Shown here one piece after another: positions 50,027 through 58,050 of a DNA stretch of 64,000 bases. The notes below the pieces were generated by a model. That model was not told the DNA's origin. It made no database searches and worked only from the letters and a program-made list of their open reading frames with translations. The position numbers were made by a program, and so were the translations under genes. Source of the stretch: JAIVJM01 sp963816985 (GTDB lineage Bacteria > Acidobacteriota > Blastocatellia > Pyrinomonadales > Pyrinomonadaceae); the NCBI GenBank assembly GCA_963816985.1, contig CAWFMF010000004.1:2108001-2172000 (forward strand). The letters run 5' to 3'. Numbering within the stretch: the first letter of the stretch is position 1; the number at the start of each line of letters is the position of its first letter.

Positions 50027-50250
50027 TACACCGCCACTCCCGTCTCTTCAATAAACGCTTCGAGCACGGGCGGGTCGTCGTCAAAGACCTCCGGCCCGAA
50101 GGTCTCGACGTGAAAGCGAATCGCCGACTCCACGTCCGCCAGAGCCTCTTCGCGGCTGTCACCCTCGCCGATGACCACGCCCTTCAGACCGAGCGGGTAA
50201 GCGACGTAGCCGTCAGGGTGTTGTTCGATGATGATTTTTACTTTTTTCAT
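50026..50250 (-). CDS. hicB: HicB-type antitoxin
   Basis: 74 residues. KIIIEQHPDGYVAYPLGLKGVVIGEGDSREEALADVESAIRFHVE is the partial RNase-H-like HicB fold with YPLGLKG-type motif and DSREEAL helix. No C-terminal helix-turn-helix or ribbon-helix-helix DNA-binding domain is seen, so this is the short form; it would neutralise the adjacent toxin. The stop TAG overlaps the HicA GTG. Confidence 0.87.
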   Translation of the reverse strand: MKKVKIIIEQHPDGYVAYPLGLKGVVIGEGDSREEALADVESAIRFHVETFGPEVFDDDPPVLEAFIEETGVAV

Positions 50251-50315
50251 TTACTTGTCCAATCATTTATTCGGTTTTCCCTTTTGGCGGCCTCAACTCT
50301 AAAAGGATAACGAAT

Positions 50316-50336
50316 AATCTTATCACTCATAAGGTT
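50316..50336. promoter_or_regulatory. Candidate operator upstream of hicBA
   Basis: AATCTTAT-CACTC-ATAAGGTT, an 8-bp inverted repeat with one mismatch, about 66 bases upstream of the hicB ATG. It is placed where a TA autoregulatory operator would be, but the antitoxin has no visible DNA-binding domain, so the assignment is weak. Confidence 0.3.
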
Positions 50337-50359
50337 CCTTCGGATTGGTAGATGAAGCC

Positions 50360-52027
50360 TCACTCGCCGCCCGCTTCCAGTAGCGGAATCTTTAAGCCTT
50401 TGCCGCGCGCCGTCTCTTCGGCTTCATCGTAGCCCGCGTCCACGTGGCGGGCGACGCCGAGGCCGGGGTCGTTGGTCAGCACGCGGTTGAGACGCTTCGA
50501 GGCGTCGTCCGTGCCGTCGGCGACGGAGACCTGTCCGGCGTGGAGCGAGTAGCCGATGCCGACGCCGCCGCCGTGGTGGAAGGAGACCCACGAAGCGCCG
50601 CTCGCCGTGTTGAGCAAGGCGTTCAAGATGGGCCAGTCGGCCACGGCGTCCGAGCCGTCGCGCATCGCTTCGGTCTCGCGGAACGGCGAGGCGACGGAGC
50701 CTGTGTCGAGGTGGTCGCGCCCGATGGCGACGGGCGCTTTCAAGTCGCCGCGCCGGACGAGTTCGTTGATGGCCTCGCCCATCTCGGCGCGCTCGCCGTA
50801 GCCGAGCCAGCAGATGCGCGCGGGCAGACCTTGAAACTGCACGCGGTCGCGCGCGAGCCGGAGCCAGCGGTTCAAAGTCGCGTCTTCGGGGAAGAGTTCA
50901 AGCGCGAGGTCGTCGGTGCGGCGGATGTCTTCGGGGTCGCCTGAGAGGGCCACCCAGCGGAAAGGCCCCTTGCCTTCGCAGAAGAGCGGGCGGATGTATT
51001 CGGGGACGAAGCCGGGAATCTCGAAGGCGTCAAGGCATCCGGCGTCGAAGGCGAACTTGCGGATGTTGTTGCCGTAATCAAACGCGACCGCGCCCGCCCT
51101 CTTCAACTCAAGCATCGCCGAGACGTGCCGCGCCATCGAGGCCGTCGAACGCTCGACGTAAGTCTTCGGGTCTGTGCGTCGAAGCTCTTCCGCCTCTTCC
51201 AGACTCAAGCCTTCCGGCACGTAGCCGTTCAAGGGGTCGTGCGCGCTCGTCTGGTCTGTCACGGCGTCCACGCGCACGCCACGGCGGACGAGTTCGGGAA
51301 GGACTTCCGCGCAGTTGCCGACGAGCCCGACGGAGAGGGCACGCTTCTGCTCAAGTGCGTCTTCGCAGATGCGCAGGGCTTCATCCAAATCTAAAGCGAG
51401 GCGGTCGCAGTAGCCCTCGCGGACTCTCCGCTCGATGCGCGCGCGGTCAACGTCTATGCCGAGGAAGACCGCGCCGTTCAGGGCCGCCGCCAAAGGCTGC
51501 GCGCCGCCCATCCCGCCCATCCCGCCGGAGACGACGAGCTTGCCCGCGAGCGTCCCGCCGAAGTGCCGGTCGGCCATCGCGGCGAAGGTCTCGAACGTGC
51601 CCTGCACGATGCCTTGCGTCCCGATGTAAATCCACGAACCGGCGGTCATCTGCCCGTACATCATCAGACCTTTGCGTTCCAGTTCGTGGAAGTGCTCCCA
51701 GTTAGCCCACGCGCCGACGAGGTTCGAGTTGGCGATGAGGACGCGCGGCGCGTATTCATGCGTGCGGAAGACGGCGACGGGCTTGCCCGATTGGACGAGC
51801 AGCGTCTCGTCGTTCTCGATTGTTTGCAGCTCGCGCACGATGGCGTCGAACGACCGCCAGTCGCGCGCGGCCTTACCCCTTCCGCCGTAGACGACGAGGT
51901 CTTCGGGCCGCTCGGCCACTTCCGGGTCGAGGTTGTTCATCAGGCAGCGGAGCGCCGCCTCCTGATGCCAGCCCTTGCTGTTAAGTTTCGCGCCGCGCGG
52001 CGCGCGGATGATTCTGTTCTGAGTCAT
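50360..52027 (-). CDS. hutU: Urocanate hydratase
   Basis: 555 residues. Second step of histidine degradation (urocanate to imidazolonepropionate), using NAD+ as cofactor. Landmarks: VVSGGMGGMGGAQP (NAD-binding), FFTYGN-equivalent VAFDYGNNIRKFA, GPFRWVALSGDPEDI, VAIGRDHLDTGSVASP and WVSFHHGGGVGIGYS. Start at 52027 chosen as ATG; a TTG at 52045 is in frame. The partner histidine ammonia-lyase is on the same strand at 60989, 9 kb away. Confidence 0.96.
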   Translation of the reverse strand: MTQNRIIRAPRGAKLNSKGWHQEAALRCLMNNLDPEVAERPEDLVVYGGRGKAARDWRSFDAIVRELQTIENDETLLVQSGKPVAVFRTHEYAPRVLIANSNLVGAWANWEHFHELERKGLMMYGQMTAGSWIYIGTQGIVQGTFETFAAMADRHFGGTLAGKLVVSGGMGGMGGAQPLAAALNGAVFLGIDVDRARIERRVREGYCDRLALDLDEALRICEDALEQKRALSVGLVGNCAEVLPELVRRGVRVDAVTDQTSAHDPLNGYVPEGLSLEEAEELRRTDPKTYVERSTASMARHVSAMLELKRAGAVAFDYGNNIRKFAFDAGCLDAFEIPGFVPEYIRPLFCEGKGPFRWVALSGDPEDIRRTDDLALELFPEDATLNRWLRLARDRVQFQGLPARICWLGYGERAEMGEAINELVRRGDLKAPVAIGRDHLDTGSVASPFRETEAMRDGSDAVADWPILNALLNTASGASWVSFHHGGGVGIGYSLHAGQVSVADGTDDASKRLNRVLTNDPGLGVARHVDAGYDEAEETARGKGLKIPLLEAGGE

Positions 52028-52072
52028 ATTTTGCCGTCGGCTCAAAGCGCACGCGCTTCAGTCGGAAGAAAA

Positions 52073-52591
52073 CTAGATCGCCGTCTTGCGGTGCGCGAAG
52101 AGGCGCAGCAGCCCGTTGATGCCGAGGTGGACGAGCGCGTAGACGATGATCGCGATGACGACCGAGAGCGCCAGACGGTAGCCGCCCTCGGCGGTCGGCT
52201 CGGCGACGATGCCGCGGAACGGCGCGTAGAAGGGGTCTGTGATGCTGTAGATGAACTGCGTGAAGCCCGCGCTGCGGCGGGCCGCGAGCAGGGCCAGAAT
52301 GAGCCGGATGGCGAGCAGCCCGTAGATGACGTAGAAGATGTAATCCACGACCTGCGAGACGCGGGCCAGCGTCCGCCCACGCTCGACCTCGCGCTCGGTC
52401 TCGACCACTTCGTCTATCGCCTTGCCGCGAAACTCGCCCGCGACGTTCTCCATCCTGCGCGCCTCCGACGGAGTCGTGCGCTCCGCGCGGGCGGCGATTT
52501 CCGAGTTCACGTCCGCTTCGACCTCCGCCTTGACCGACTCGTGCTGCAACGCGCGGCGGTCTTCGTCGGCGGCCAGTTTGTTGTCTTCCAT
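52073..52591 (-). CDS. YggT-family membrane protein
   Basis: 172 residues. Acidic, helical N-terminal third; then VDYIFYVIYGLLAIRLILALL (TM about 96-118), the YGGT signature TDPFYAPFRGIV and a last membrane helix (about 145-165). YggT proteins are inner-membrane, often near division or Pro-C genes; role not settled. Start at 52591 has AAAGGAG upstream. Confidence 0.87.
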   Translation of the reverse strand: MEDNKLAADEDRRALQHESVKAEVEADVNSEIAARAERTTPSEARRMENVAGEFRGKAIDEVVETEREVERGRTLARVSQVVDYIFYVIYGLLAIRLILALLAARRSAGFTQFIYSITDPFYAPFRGIVAEPTAEGGYRLALSVVIAIIVYALVHLGINGLLRLFAHRKTAI

Positions 52592-52791
52592 GCTTTCTCC
52601 TTTGACGAGGGAATGCCGCCCCGCGCGGGCTCGATTCGTTTTACTACCGTGGACGAGTTTGGCTTTCCATTTTAGATTGTTGGACTGACAATGAGAAGCC
52701 GCGCCCCGCCGACGCTGTTTGACCGGAGCGACAGTTTCGTGAGTCCGTGGAAATCCTGAGAGTAGTTTCAAAACCTCTGCGCGGATAATGA

Positions 52792-52887
52792 CTGTAGGGG
52801 CAGGGCTTGTCCCTGCCCGTTACGTCGCTTTTAATTCAACATCGAGTGTGGGGTAATCGCGGGCAGGGACAAGCCCTGCCCCTACAG
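52792..52887. repeat. Inverted repeat, family C, copy 3
   Basis: Perfect 27-bp arms at 52792-52818 and 52861-52887. Here the element sits between two divergent starts (YggT and glycosyltransferase), not at a gene 3' end. The loop shares AATTCAACATCGAGTGT-like sequence with copy 2, so the two are related over their whole length. Confidence 0.92.
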
Positions 52888-52924
52888 TCTTGCATCGCCC
52901 TATTGCTTCATTGCGAGTCGAGAG

Positions 52925-54103
52925 ATGAACGGCCTGAGAGTCTTAATCACGAACGTCAAGCTCGAAGCGCGGACGGGGACGGAGCTGTACGTCCGCGACC
53001 TCGCGTGCGGGCTTCTTGAGCGCGGCCACCGGCCCGTCGTCTACAGCCCACGGCTCGGCCCGCTCGCGGCGGAAATCCGTCGCGCGACCGTGCCCGTCGT
53101 GGACGACCTCACAAAACTCTCCGCGCCGCCCGACATCATCCACGGCCAGCACGCCAACGAGACTTTGACGGCGCTCCTGCACTTCGCGGGCGTGCCCGCC
53201 GTCTTCTTCTGTCACGACTGGTATTTCCCCGAAGACTTCCCGCCGCCGTTCCCGCGCATCCTCCGCTACGTCGCCGTTGACCAGACCTGCCACGACAAGC
53301 TCGTCTTCGAGCACGGCGTCCCGCCGGAGCGCGTGCGGATGATTTATCAGTTCGTTGACCTCGAAAGATTCCAGCCGCGCGCGTCGCCTTTGCCCGCCGT
53401 CGCGCGCCGCGCCGTCATCCTGTGCAACTACACGACGGAGGGCGAGCACCTTGCGGCGGCGCGCGCAGCGTGCGAGCGCGCGGGGATGACGCTCGACGTG
53501 TACGGGCAGCGCGTGGGCCGCACCTGCGCCGAGCCCGAAAAACTTTTCCAAGACTACGACATCGTTTTCGCGAAGGGGCGCGCGGCGCTCGAAGCCCTCG
53601 CCGTCGGCGCGTCGGTCGTCGTCTACTGGTGGCGACGTCTCGGCCCCTTAGTGACGAGCGGCGAACTCGCGCGCCTGCGCCGCGACAACTTCGGCATCCG
53701 CGCGATGGGCGAGCAGCTCACGCCCGAAGAGTTCGGGCGCGAGGTCGAGCGCGCCGTCTCTTTTTACGACCCGGCGGACGCCGCCGAAGTCTCGCGCCGC
53801 GTGCGCGCCGACGCGGGGCGCGAGCGTTCGATTGACGAAGTGTGTGAAGTTTATGAGGAGGTCGTCGAGGAACACCGGAGCGACCCGCGACAGGATTTCG
53901 CGGAGGAGGCCCGCGCCGCCGCCGCGCACCTCCGCGAGATGTCCACGCTCTTCTGGAAGCAGCGCGCGACCATCTACGACTCGACGCCCTTCCGCCTCAC
54001 CGAGCGCGTCCTGCGCACGCCCGTCCTCGGCAGACTCACACGCGCCGTCGCGCGCGTCGCCGCCAGAAAAGGCAAAGTCAGAAGTCAGAACGATGAACGA
54101 TGA
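52925..54103 (+). CDS. Glycosyltransferase family 4-like protein
   Basis: 392 residues. N-terminal Rossmann half with a GTE entry (ITNVKLEARTGTELYVRDLA), GHRPVVYSPR and HGQHANETL. The second half has MIYQFVDLERF and the FAKGRAALEALAVGASVVVY stretch corresponding to the donor-binding E-rich region of GT-B enzymes. It probably adds a sugar from a nucleotide donor; acceptor unknown. The last codons (VRSQNDER) and stop lie in the left arm of a family D repeat. Upstream lies a family C repeat. Confidence 0.82.
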   Translation: MNGLRVLITNVKLEARTGTELYVRDLACGLLERGHRPVVYSPRLGPLAAEIRRATVPVVDDLTKLSAPPDIIHGQHANETLTALLHFAGVPAVFFCHDWYFPEDFPPPFPRILRYVAVDQTCHDKLVFEHGVPPERVRMIYQFVDLERFQPRASPLPAVARRAVILCNYTTEGEHLAAARAACERAGMTLDVYGQRVGRTCAEPEKLFQDYDIVFAKGRAALEALAVGASVVVYWWRRLGPLVTSGELARLRRDNFGIRAMGEQLTPEEFGREVERAVSFYDPADAAEVSRRVRADAGRERSIDEVCEVYEEVVEEHRSDPRQDFAEEARAAAAHLREMSTLFWKQRATIYDSTPFRLTERVLRTPVLGRLTRAVARVAARKGKVRSQNDER

Positions 54104-54159
54104 ACTGAAAGACACGTTGCTTCTTCAGTTCATCGTTCATCGTTCTGACTTCTGACTTT
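54074..54159. repeat. Inverted repeat, family D, copy 3
   Basis: Perfect 36-bp arms at 54074-54109 and 54124-54159. The left arm contains the stop of the glycosyltransferase gene (54101-54103); the right arm reaches into the stop of the convergent P450 gene (54158-54160). It may act as a bidirectional terminator for both. Confidence 0.95.
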
Positions 54160-55516
54160 ATCTCTTCTCCGCCCTCATCAGCATCTCGTGCTTCGAGCGG
54201 AGGAGGTGTTCGGGGAAGAGTTCGACGGGGTGGCCGCCGGGGGCGAGCCGGAGTCGCCAGCGGCGCGCGAGCGTGGCGAGCAGGAGCACGCCTTCCATTT
54301 GCGCGAAGCCTTCGCCGATGCAGCGGCGCGGGCCGCCGCCGAAGGGGAAGTAGGAGTAAGCGGGCCGGGCGGCCTTCGCTTCGGGCGTGAAGCGCGCGGG
54401 GTCGAAGCGTTCGGGGTCAGGGAAGTAGCGCGGGTCGCGGTGCATCGCGTACTGGCAGACGGTGACGAGCGAGCCCTTCGGGATGACGTAATCGCCGACG
54501 CGGAAGTCTTTGATGGCGCGGCGGACGAGTCTCCACGTCGGCGGGTAGATGCGCATCGCCTCGGCGAGCACCTGCTCGGTGTAGGGGAGACGCCTGAGGT
54601 CTGCGAAGACGGCGGGCCTTCCGTCGTTCAGCACTTCGTCCAGCTCGGCGTGCAGCCGCGCCTCGGCCTCCGGGTGCTTGGAGAGCAGATACCAAGTCCA
54701 CATCATCGCCGTCGCCATCGTGTCGTAGCCCGCGATGAAGATGGTCAGCGCCTCGTCCCAGACCTGCGTGGGCGTCATCCTCTCGCCGCCCGCCCCTCCG
54801 TCCTCGGCGAGCAGGAGCATCGAGAGCAGGTCGCCGTGATCCGCGCCGTCGCGCCGACGCTCCTCGATGAGTTCGAGGACGATTTTTTGCAACTGCTCTT
54901 TGCCCCGTTGGAAGTGGCGCATGCGCGGGAGCGGCGTCCGTTCGAGCAGCTTGGCGAAGGGCAGCTTGAAGGCGCGGTAGCGCGAGACCGCCGCCCGCAT
55001 CGCCCGCCCAACCTCGTCGGCTTCCGATTCCACGTCCGCGCTGAAGAGCGTCTTGCCGACGATGCCGAGCGTCAGGCGCAGCATCTCCGACCAGATGTCC
55101 AGAACCTCTCCGTCGCGCCAGCGGTCGGAGCAGCGGTCGGCGCTCGCGGCCATCTCGGCGGCGTAGGCGGCGAGTCTCTGGCGGTGGAAGGCTTGCTGGT
55201 CGAGACGCCTTTGGCGGCGGTGCGTGTCGCCTTCGCTCAAGAGCACGCCCTCGCCGAGGAAACGCTTGGCGCGACCGTTGCCGTTGCCCTTGAGGAAGCT
55301 CTCGTAGTGGTTGACGAAGACTTCGCGGACGTAGTCGGGGTGGTTGACGAAGAAGACGCGGTCGAAGCCGACGCGGAACGTGGAGAGGTCGCCGTAGTCG
55401 CGCGCGAGCCGCGTCATGAAGTCGAGCGGGTCGCGGCGGCTCGACCTCACCGTCCGCCCGAAGAAGCGGTTGCCCTTCGGGCCGGGGACGGTCGGGGAGT
55501 TGGTGGGGCTCTTCAT
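54158..55516 (-). CDS. Cytochrome P450
   Basis: 452 residues. I helix FIAGYDTMATAM (the usual A/G-G-x-D/E-T-T core has D then T), ExxR EAMRIYPPTWRLVRR (K helix) with the later PERF, and the heme loop FPFGGGPRRCIGEGFA with ligand C399. Typical of a soluble bacterial monooxygenase. Start at 55516 is taken from the ATG after a repeat-free gap; upstream frame is not P450-like. It is 26 bases downstream of the sulfotransferase-like gene, likely the same transcript. Confidence 0.93.
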   Translation of the reverse strand: MKSPTNSPTVPGPKGNRFFGRTVRSSRRDPLDFMTRLARDYGDLSTFRVGFDRVFFVNHPDYVREVFVNHYESFLKGNGNGRAKRFLGEGVLLSEGDTHRRQRRLDQQAFHRQRLAAYAAEMAASADRCSDRWRDGEVLDIWSEMLRLTLGIVGKTLFSADVESEADEVGRAMRAAVSRYRAFKLPFAKLLERTPLPRMRHFQRGKEQLQKIVLELIEERRRDGADHGDLLSMLLLAEDGGAGGERMTPTQVWDEALTIFIAGYDTMATAMMWTWYLLSKHPEAEARLHAELDEVLNDGRPAVFADLRRLPYTEQVLAEAMRIYPPTWRLVRRAIKDFRVGDYVIPKGSLVTVCQYAMHRDPRYFPDPERFDPARFTPEAKAARPAYSYFPFGGGPRRCIGEGFAQMEGVLLLATLARRWRLRLAPGGHPVELFPEHLLRSKHEMLMRAEKR

Positions 55517-55542
55517 CGGGGAATCTGTCGGGCGCGAGATTT

Positions 55543-56481
55543 TCACGCGCCTGCGGGGCTGACGGCGGCGCGCCCGTTGCGCAGCCACTTGGCGCGGACG
55601 CGCTCCAGCTCTTCGGGGTCGAAGAAGTGGCGCGCGTATTTCGAGCCGAGCATCCTGTCCACGTAATCCTCCGGCAGCACGACGCGGCTGAGGAACTCGC
55701 GGTAAGCCTCCGAGTAAGACTTCTCGGCCCCGACGTTCCTCGGCGTGAGCGTGACGCTCGGCACGCCGATGAGCGCGGCGAGGCACTTCTCCTTCAGCCG
55801 GTCGTCGAGGTCGTGGCGCATCAGTAGCACTTCGTAAGGGCCGGAGTCTATCCGCAGGAAACCCTCGCGCCGCGGGAAGGGGTGCTCGTAAACGTCTATG
55901 CCGAGCACCGGCTTGAACTCGTCGTCGAACCAGTCAATCCCGCGCTCGTGCGTGAAGCGCTCGTGGAACTCTTCGAGCAGGCGCTCGACGCCGAAGTGCT
56001 CGTGCGCGCTCTCGGCCTGCCAGAGCACGTCGAGCGCCTGGAAGTATGAAGAGATGTTGCGCGCCACGGGGTCGCGCACGAGGCTCACGACCCGCGCCCG
56101 CCGACGCGGTTTGATAATCACGTCGGCGAGCGCGAGGCCGAGGTCGTCGGGGTCGTTCAACACATTCCGGACGCGCCCGAGGCCGCGCCTCCGCATCGCC
56201 TCGTGCAGCCCCCGGATGCCCGCCGCCGAAATCATATGGACGTGGAAGACGGACTGCCCTCCGACCGTCTCCAGCGCGTGGGTCACCGCCGTCGAAGCGA
56301 CCTTCGGCGCGGTGTAGACGAGGACGGGCGGCGTCGCGCCCCGGAGCGAACGCCTGATAGCCCTCCTGAAGTGAAACCTCCGCAGCGCCTTCGCCAAAGG
56401 TTTAGGGAGACGGAGGAGCACCGCCTCGGCGACCTTCGGATACCCGCTGAGGCGGGAGAGCCTTTGCAGCGCGTCGCTCAT
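55543..56481 (-). CDS. Sulfotransferase-like/capsular polysaccharide synthesis protein
   Basis: 312 residues. VYTAPKVASTAVTHAL is a P-loop-like phosphosulfate-binding start; SLVRDPVARNISSYFQ is the second sulfate-donor motif of sulfotransferases, and the region is seen in putative capsular polysaccharide synthesis (NKWYS-type) proteins. HVHMISAAGI follows. Likely transfers sulfate to a glycan or other hydroxyl, but this is inference. It precedes the P450 gene on the same strand and faces a glycosyltransferase. Confidence 0.75.
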   Translation of the reverse strand: MSDALQRLSRLSGYPKVAEAVLLRLPKPLAKALRRFHFRRAIRRSLRGATPPVLVYTAPKVASTAVTHALETVGGQSVFHVHMISAAGIRGLHEAMRRRGLGRVRNVLNDPDDLGLALADVIIKPRRRARVVSLVRDPVARNISSYFQALDVLWQAESAHEHFGVERLLEEFHERFTHERGIDWFDDEFKPVLGIDVYEHPFPRREGFLRIDSGPYEVLLMRHDLDDRLKEKCLAALIGVPSVTLTPRNVGAEKSYSEAYREFLSRVVLPEDYVDRMLGSKYARHFFDPEELERVRAKWLRNGRAAVSPAGA

Positions 56482-56519
56482 GGGGGTTTCGGAATCCAAG
56501 GGGGCTCGGCCCGACCGCC

Positions 56520-56852
56520 TTACTTCTCGCTGCCGGGCGCGCCCGTCCTGCCGGGCCAGAAGACCTTGAGCCAGCGACCGGGGGCGTTCTCCTGATTGAC
56601 GATCTGTTCCAGCTCTCCGGCGTCGAGCCAGATGCCGTGGCACTTGTCGCAGCGGTCAACGCGCACGTCCTCGTAGGTCTCTTCGTGGAGTTTGCCGTCG
56701 CAGCGCGGGCAGGGCATCGTCGCCGTCTCCTCGCCCCGCGCGCGCGCCTCCTCCAGCCGCGCCGCGCGCAGGCGGTCGAGCGCCTCCTTGTTCCTGCGGT
56801 TGAAGTAATCTTCCTCCAGCCCCTTCCGGCGCTCATCGAAAATGTCGGCCAC
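56520..56852 (-). CDS. TFIIB-type zinc-ribbon protein
   Basis: 110 residues from a GTG start. N-terminal charged helix (DIFDERRKGLEEDYFNRRNKE), then a zinc ribbon CPRC...CDKCHGIWLDAGELE, the signature of the zf-TFIIB family (CxxC...CxxCxGxWLDxGEL). Function unknown; family members are often small transcription-linked or chaperone-like proteins. The GTG has TAGGAGG upstream. It reads into the gap before the sulfotransferase-like gene. Confidence 0.83.
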   Translation of the reverse strand: MADIFDERRKGLEEDYFNRRNKEALDRLRAARLEEARARGEETATMPCPRCDGKLHEETYEDVRVDRCDKCHGIWLDAGELEQIVNQENAPGRWLKVFWPGRTGAPGSEK

Positions 56853-57078
56853 GGCCCTCGTCCTCCTAGATTGTTTTGGTATGCGCGCCCGCCGCGCTCC
56901 GGGCGCGAGAGATTCTTTACGGGCGACTTCGTCGGTGCGTAAAGTAATAGCAGAAAAGGAACGGCTCGCGCCACTCTCGGACGGGAGCGGCCTTGCGCCC
57001 GACGGGCGCGAGCCCATATGCTTTCGGCGACCCCCCACGGAATAAGAATTTTAAGAACGCAGAGGTGAGAAGCCGTCC

Positions 57079-57815
57079 ATGCCCATCAGCCCGCGCGCGC
57101 GCGTCCTGCTCGTCGCCGCGCTCCTGTTCGCGGGGCTCGCCGCACTCGTCTGGTATCTCAACGCCGCCTACGGGACGCGGCCCGTCACGCCGCTCCCGCC
57201 GCCGTCGAACGGCGCGTCAATCGAAGCGGTCGCGTCGCCGACGCCGACAACTTCGACAACGCCTTTGACGACAGAGACGCCCGCCGCTCTGCCTTCGCCG
57301 ACGGGCGCGACGCCGCCGCAGTCGCAGGGTCAGCCCGGGGCGGCTCGTCGGTCGTTCCTTCTCAGTCAGCACCTCCGTCGTCCTCTTCCTCCTCTCTGCT
57401 TATCCCCGTCGCGGGCGTGAGGCCAGAGCAGTTGCAGGACACCTTCACCGACGCGCGCTCCGAGGGGCGCAGGCACGACGCCATTGACATCATCGCGCCG
57501 CGCGGGACGCCCGTCGTCGCGGCGACGGACGGGCGCATCCTCCGTCTCTTCCAAAGCGTCAAGGGCGGCATCACCCTCTACCAACTCGGACAGGACGAGC
57601 GCACCGTCTACTACTACGCGCACCTCGACCGTTACGCCGACGGCATAGCCGAAGGCCGAGTCCTCCGGCGCGGCGAGACCATCGCCTACGTCGGCGACAC
57701 CGGCAACGCCACCCCCGGCAACTATCACCTCCACTTTCAAATCTACCTCGTCAACGACCCCAAAAAATTCTTTACGGGCGAGAACCTCAACCCCTACCCG
57801 CTCCTGCGACAATAG
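57079..57815 (+). pseudogene. M23 peptidase-like membrane protein, interrupted by a frameshift
   Basis: Frame 1 (57079-57420) gives a membrane helix (about 7-27) and a Pro/Thr/Ser-rich linker, then ends in a nonsense tail. Frame 0 (to 57815) reads LLIPVAGVRPEQL into an M23/LytM peptidase domain with the zinc motifs HDAID (HxxxD) and HLHFQ. Reading the frame 0 linker (GGSSVPSQSAPPSSSS) back to about 57330-57345, where CCCGGGG lies, makes a single continuous protein. A one-base deletion explains it. If the interruption is real, the GTG at 57417 could start a catalytic-domain-only product. Confidence 0.75.
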
Positions 57816-57881
57816 TCTCGGAGTCTGGAGTCTCGGAGTCTGGAGTCAAAGACAAGTTCTTGCTTCTGACTTCGGACTCCC
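57816..57881. repeat. Inverted repeat, family F (GTCTCGGAGTCTGGA)
   Basis: Left part from 57816 iterates GGAGTCTGGAGTC; right part about 57864-57881 (CTTCTGACTTCGGACTCC) is only partly complementary. Begins on the base after the M23 stop. Weaker than the other families. Confidence 0.55.
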
Positions 57882-58050
57882 GAAAGTCCTTTCCTGTACG
57901 CTTATGGTGCGTGGAGTGCCGGGTGGGCGGGGAATTGTGGGGAAAACCGAGTCGGAACGGTAGTTGCCACAGTCAAGTGGCGGATAGTTGCGTGTACGCT
58001 GTCTGCCTCGCAAAGTTAATTATAAAGACCGTCAGAGGAGCTTTTGAAGA

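Noticed and set aside
57334..57345. Programmed -1 frameshift in the M23 gene
   Set aside because: The CCCGGGG context does not allow re-pairing of the P- and A-site codons after a -1 slip, and nothing in the family suggests it.
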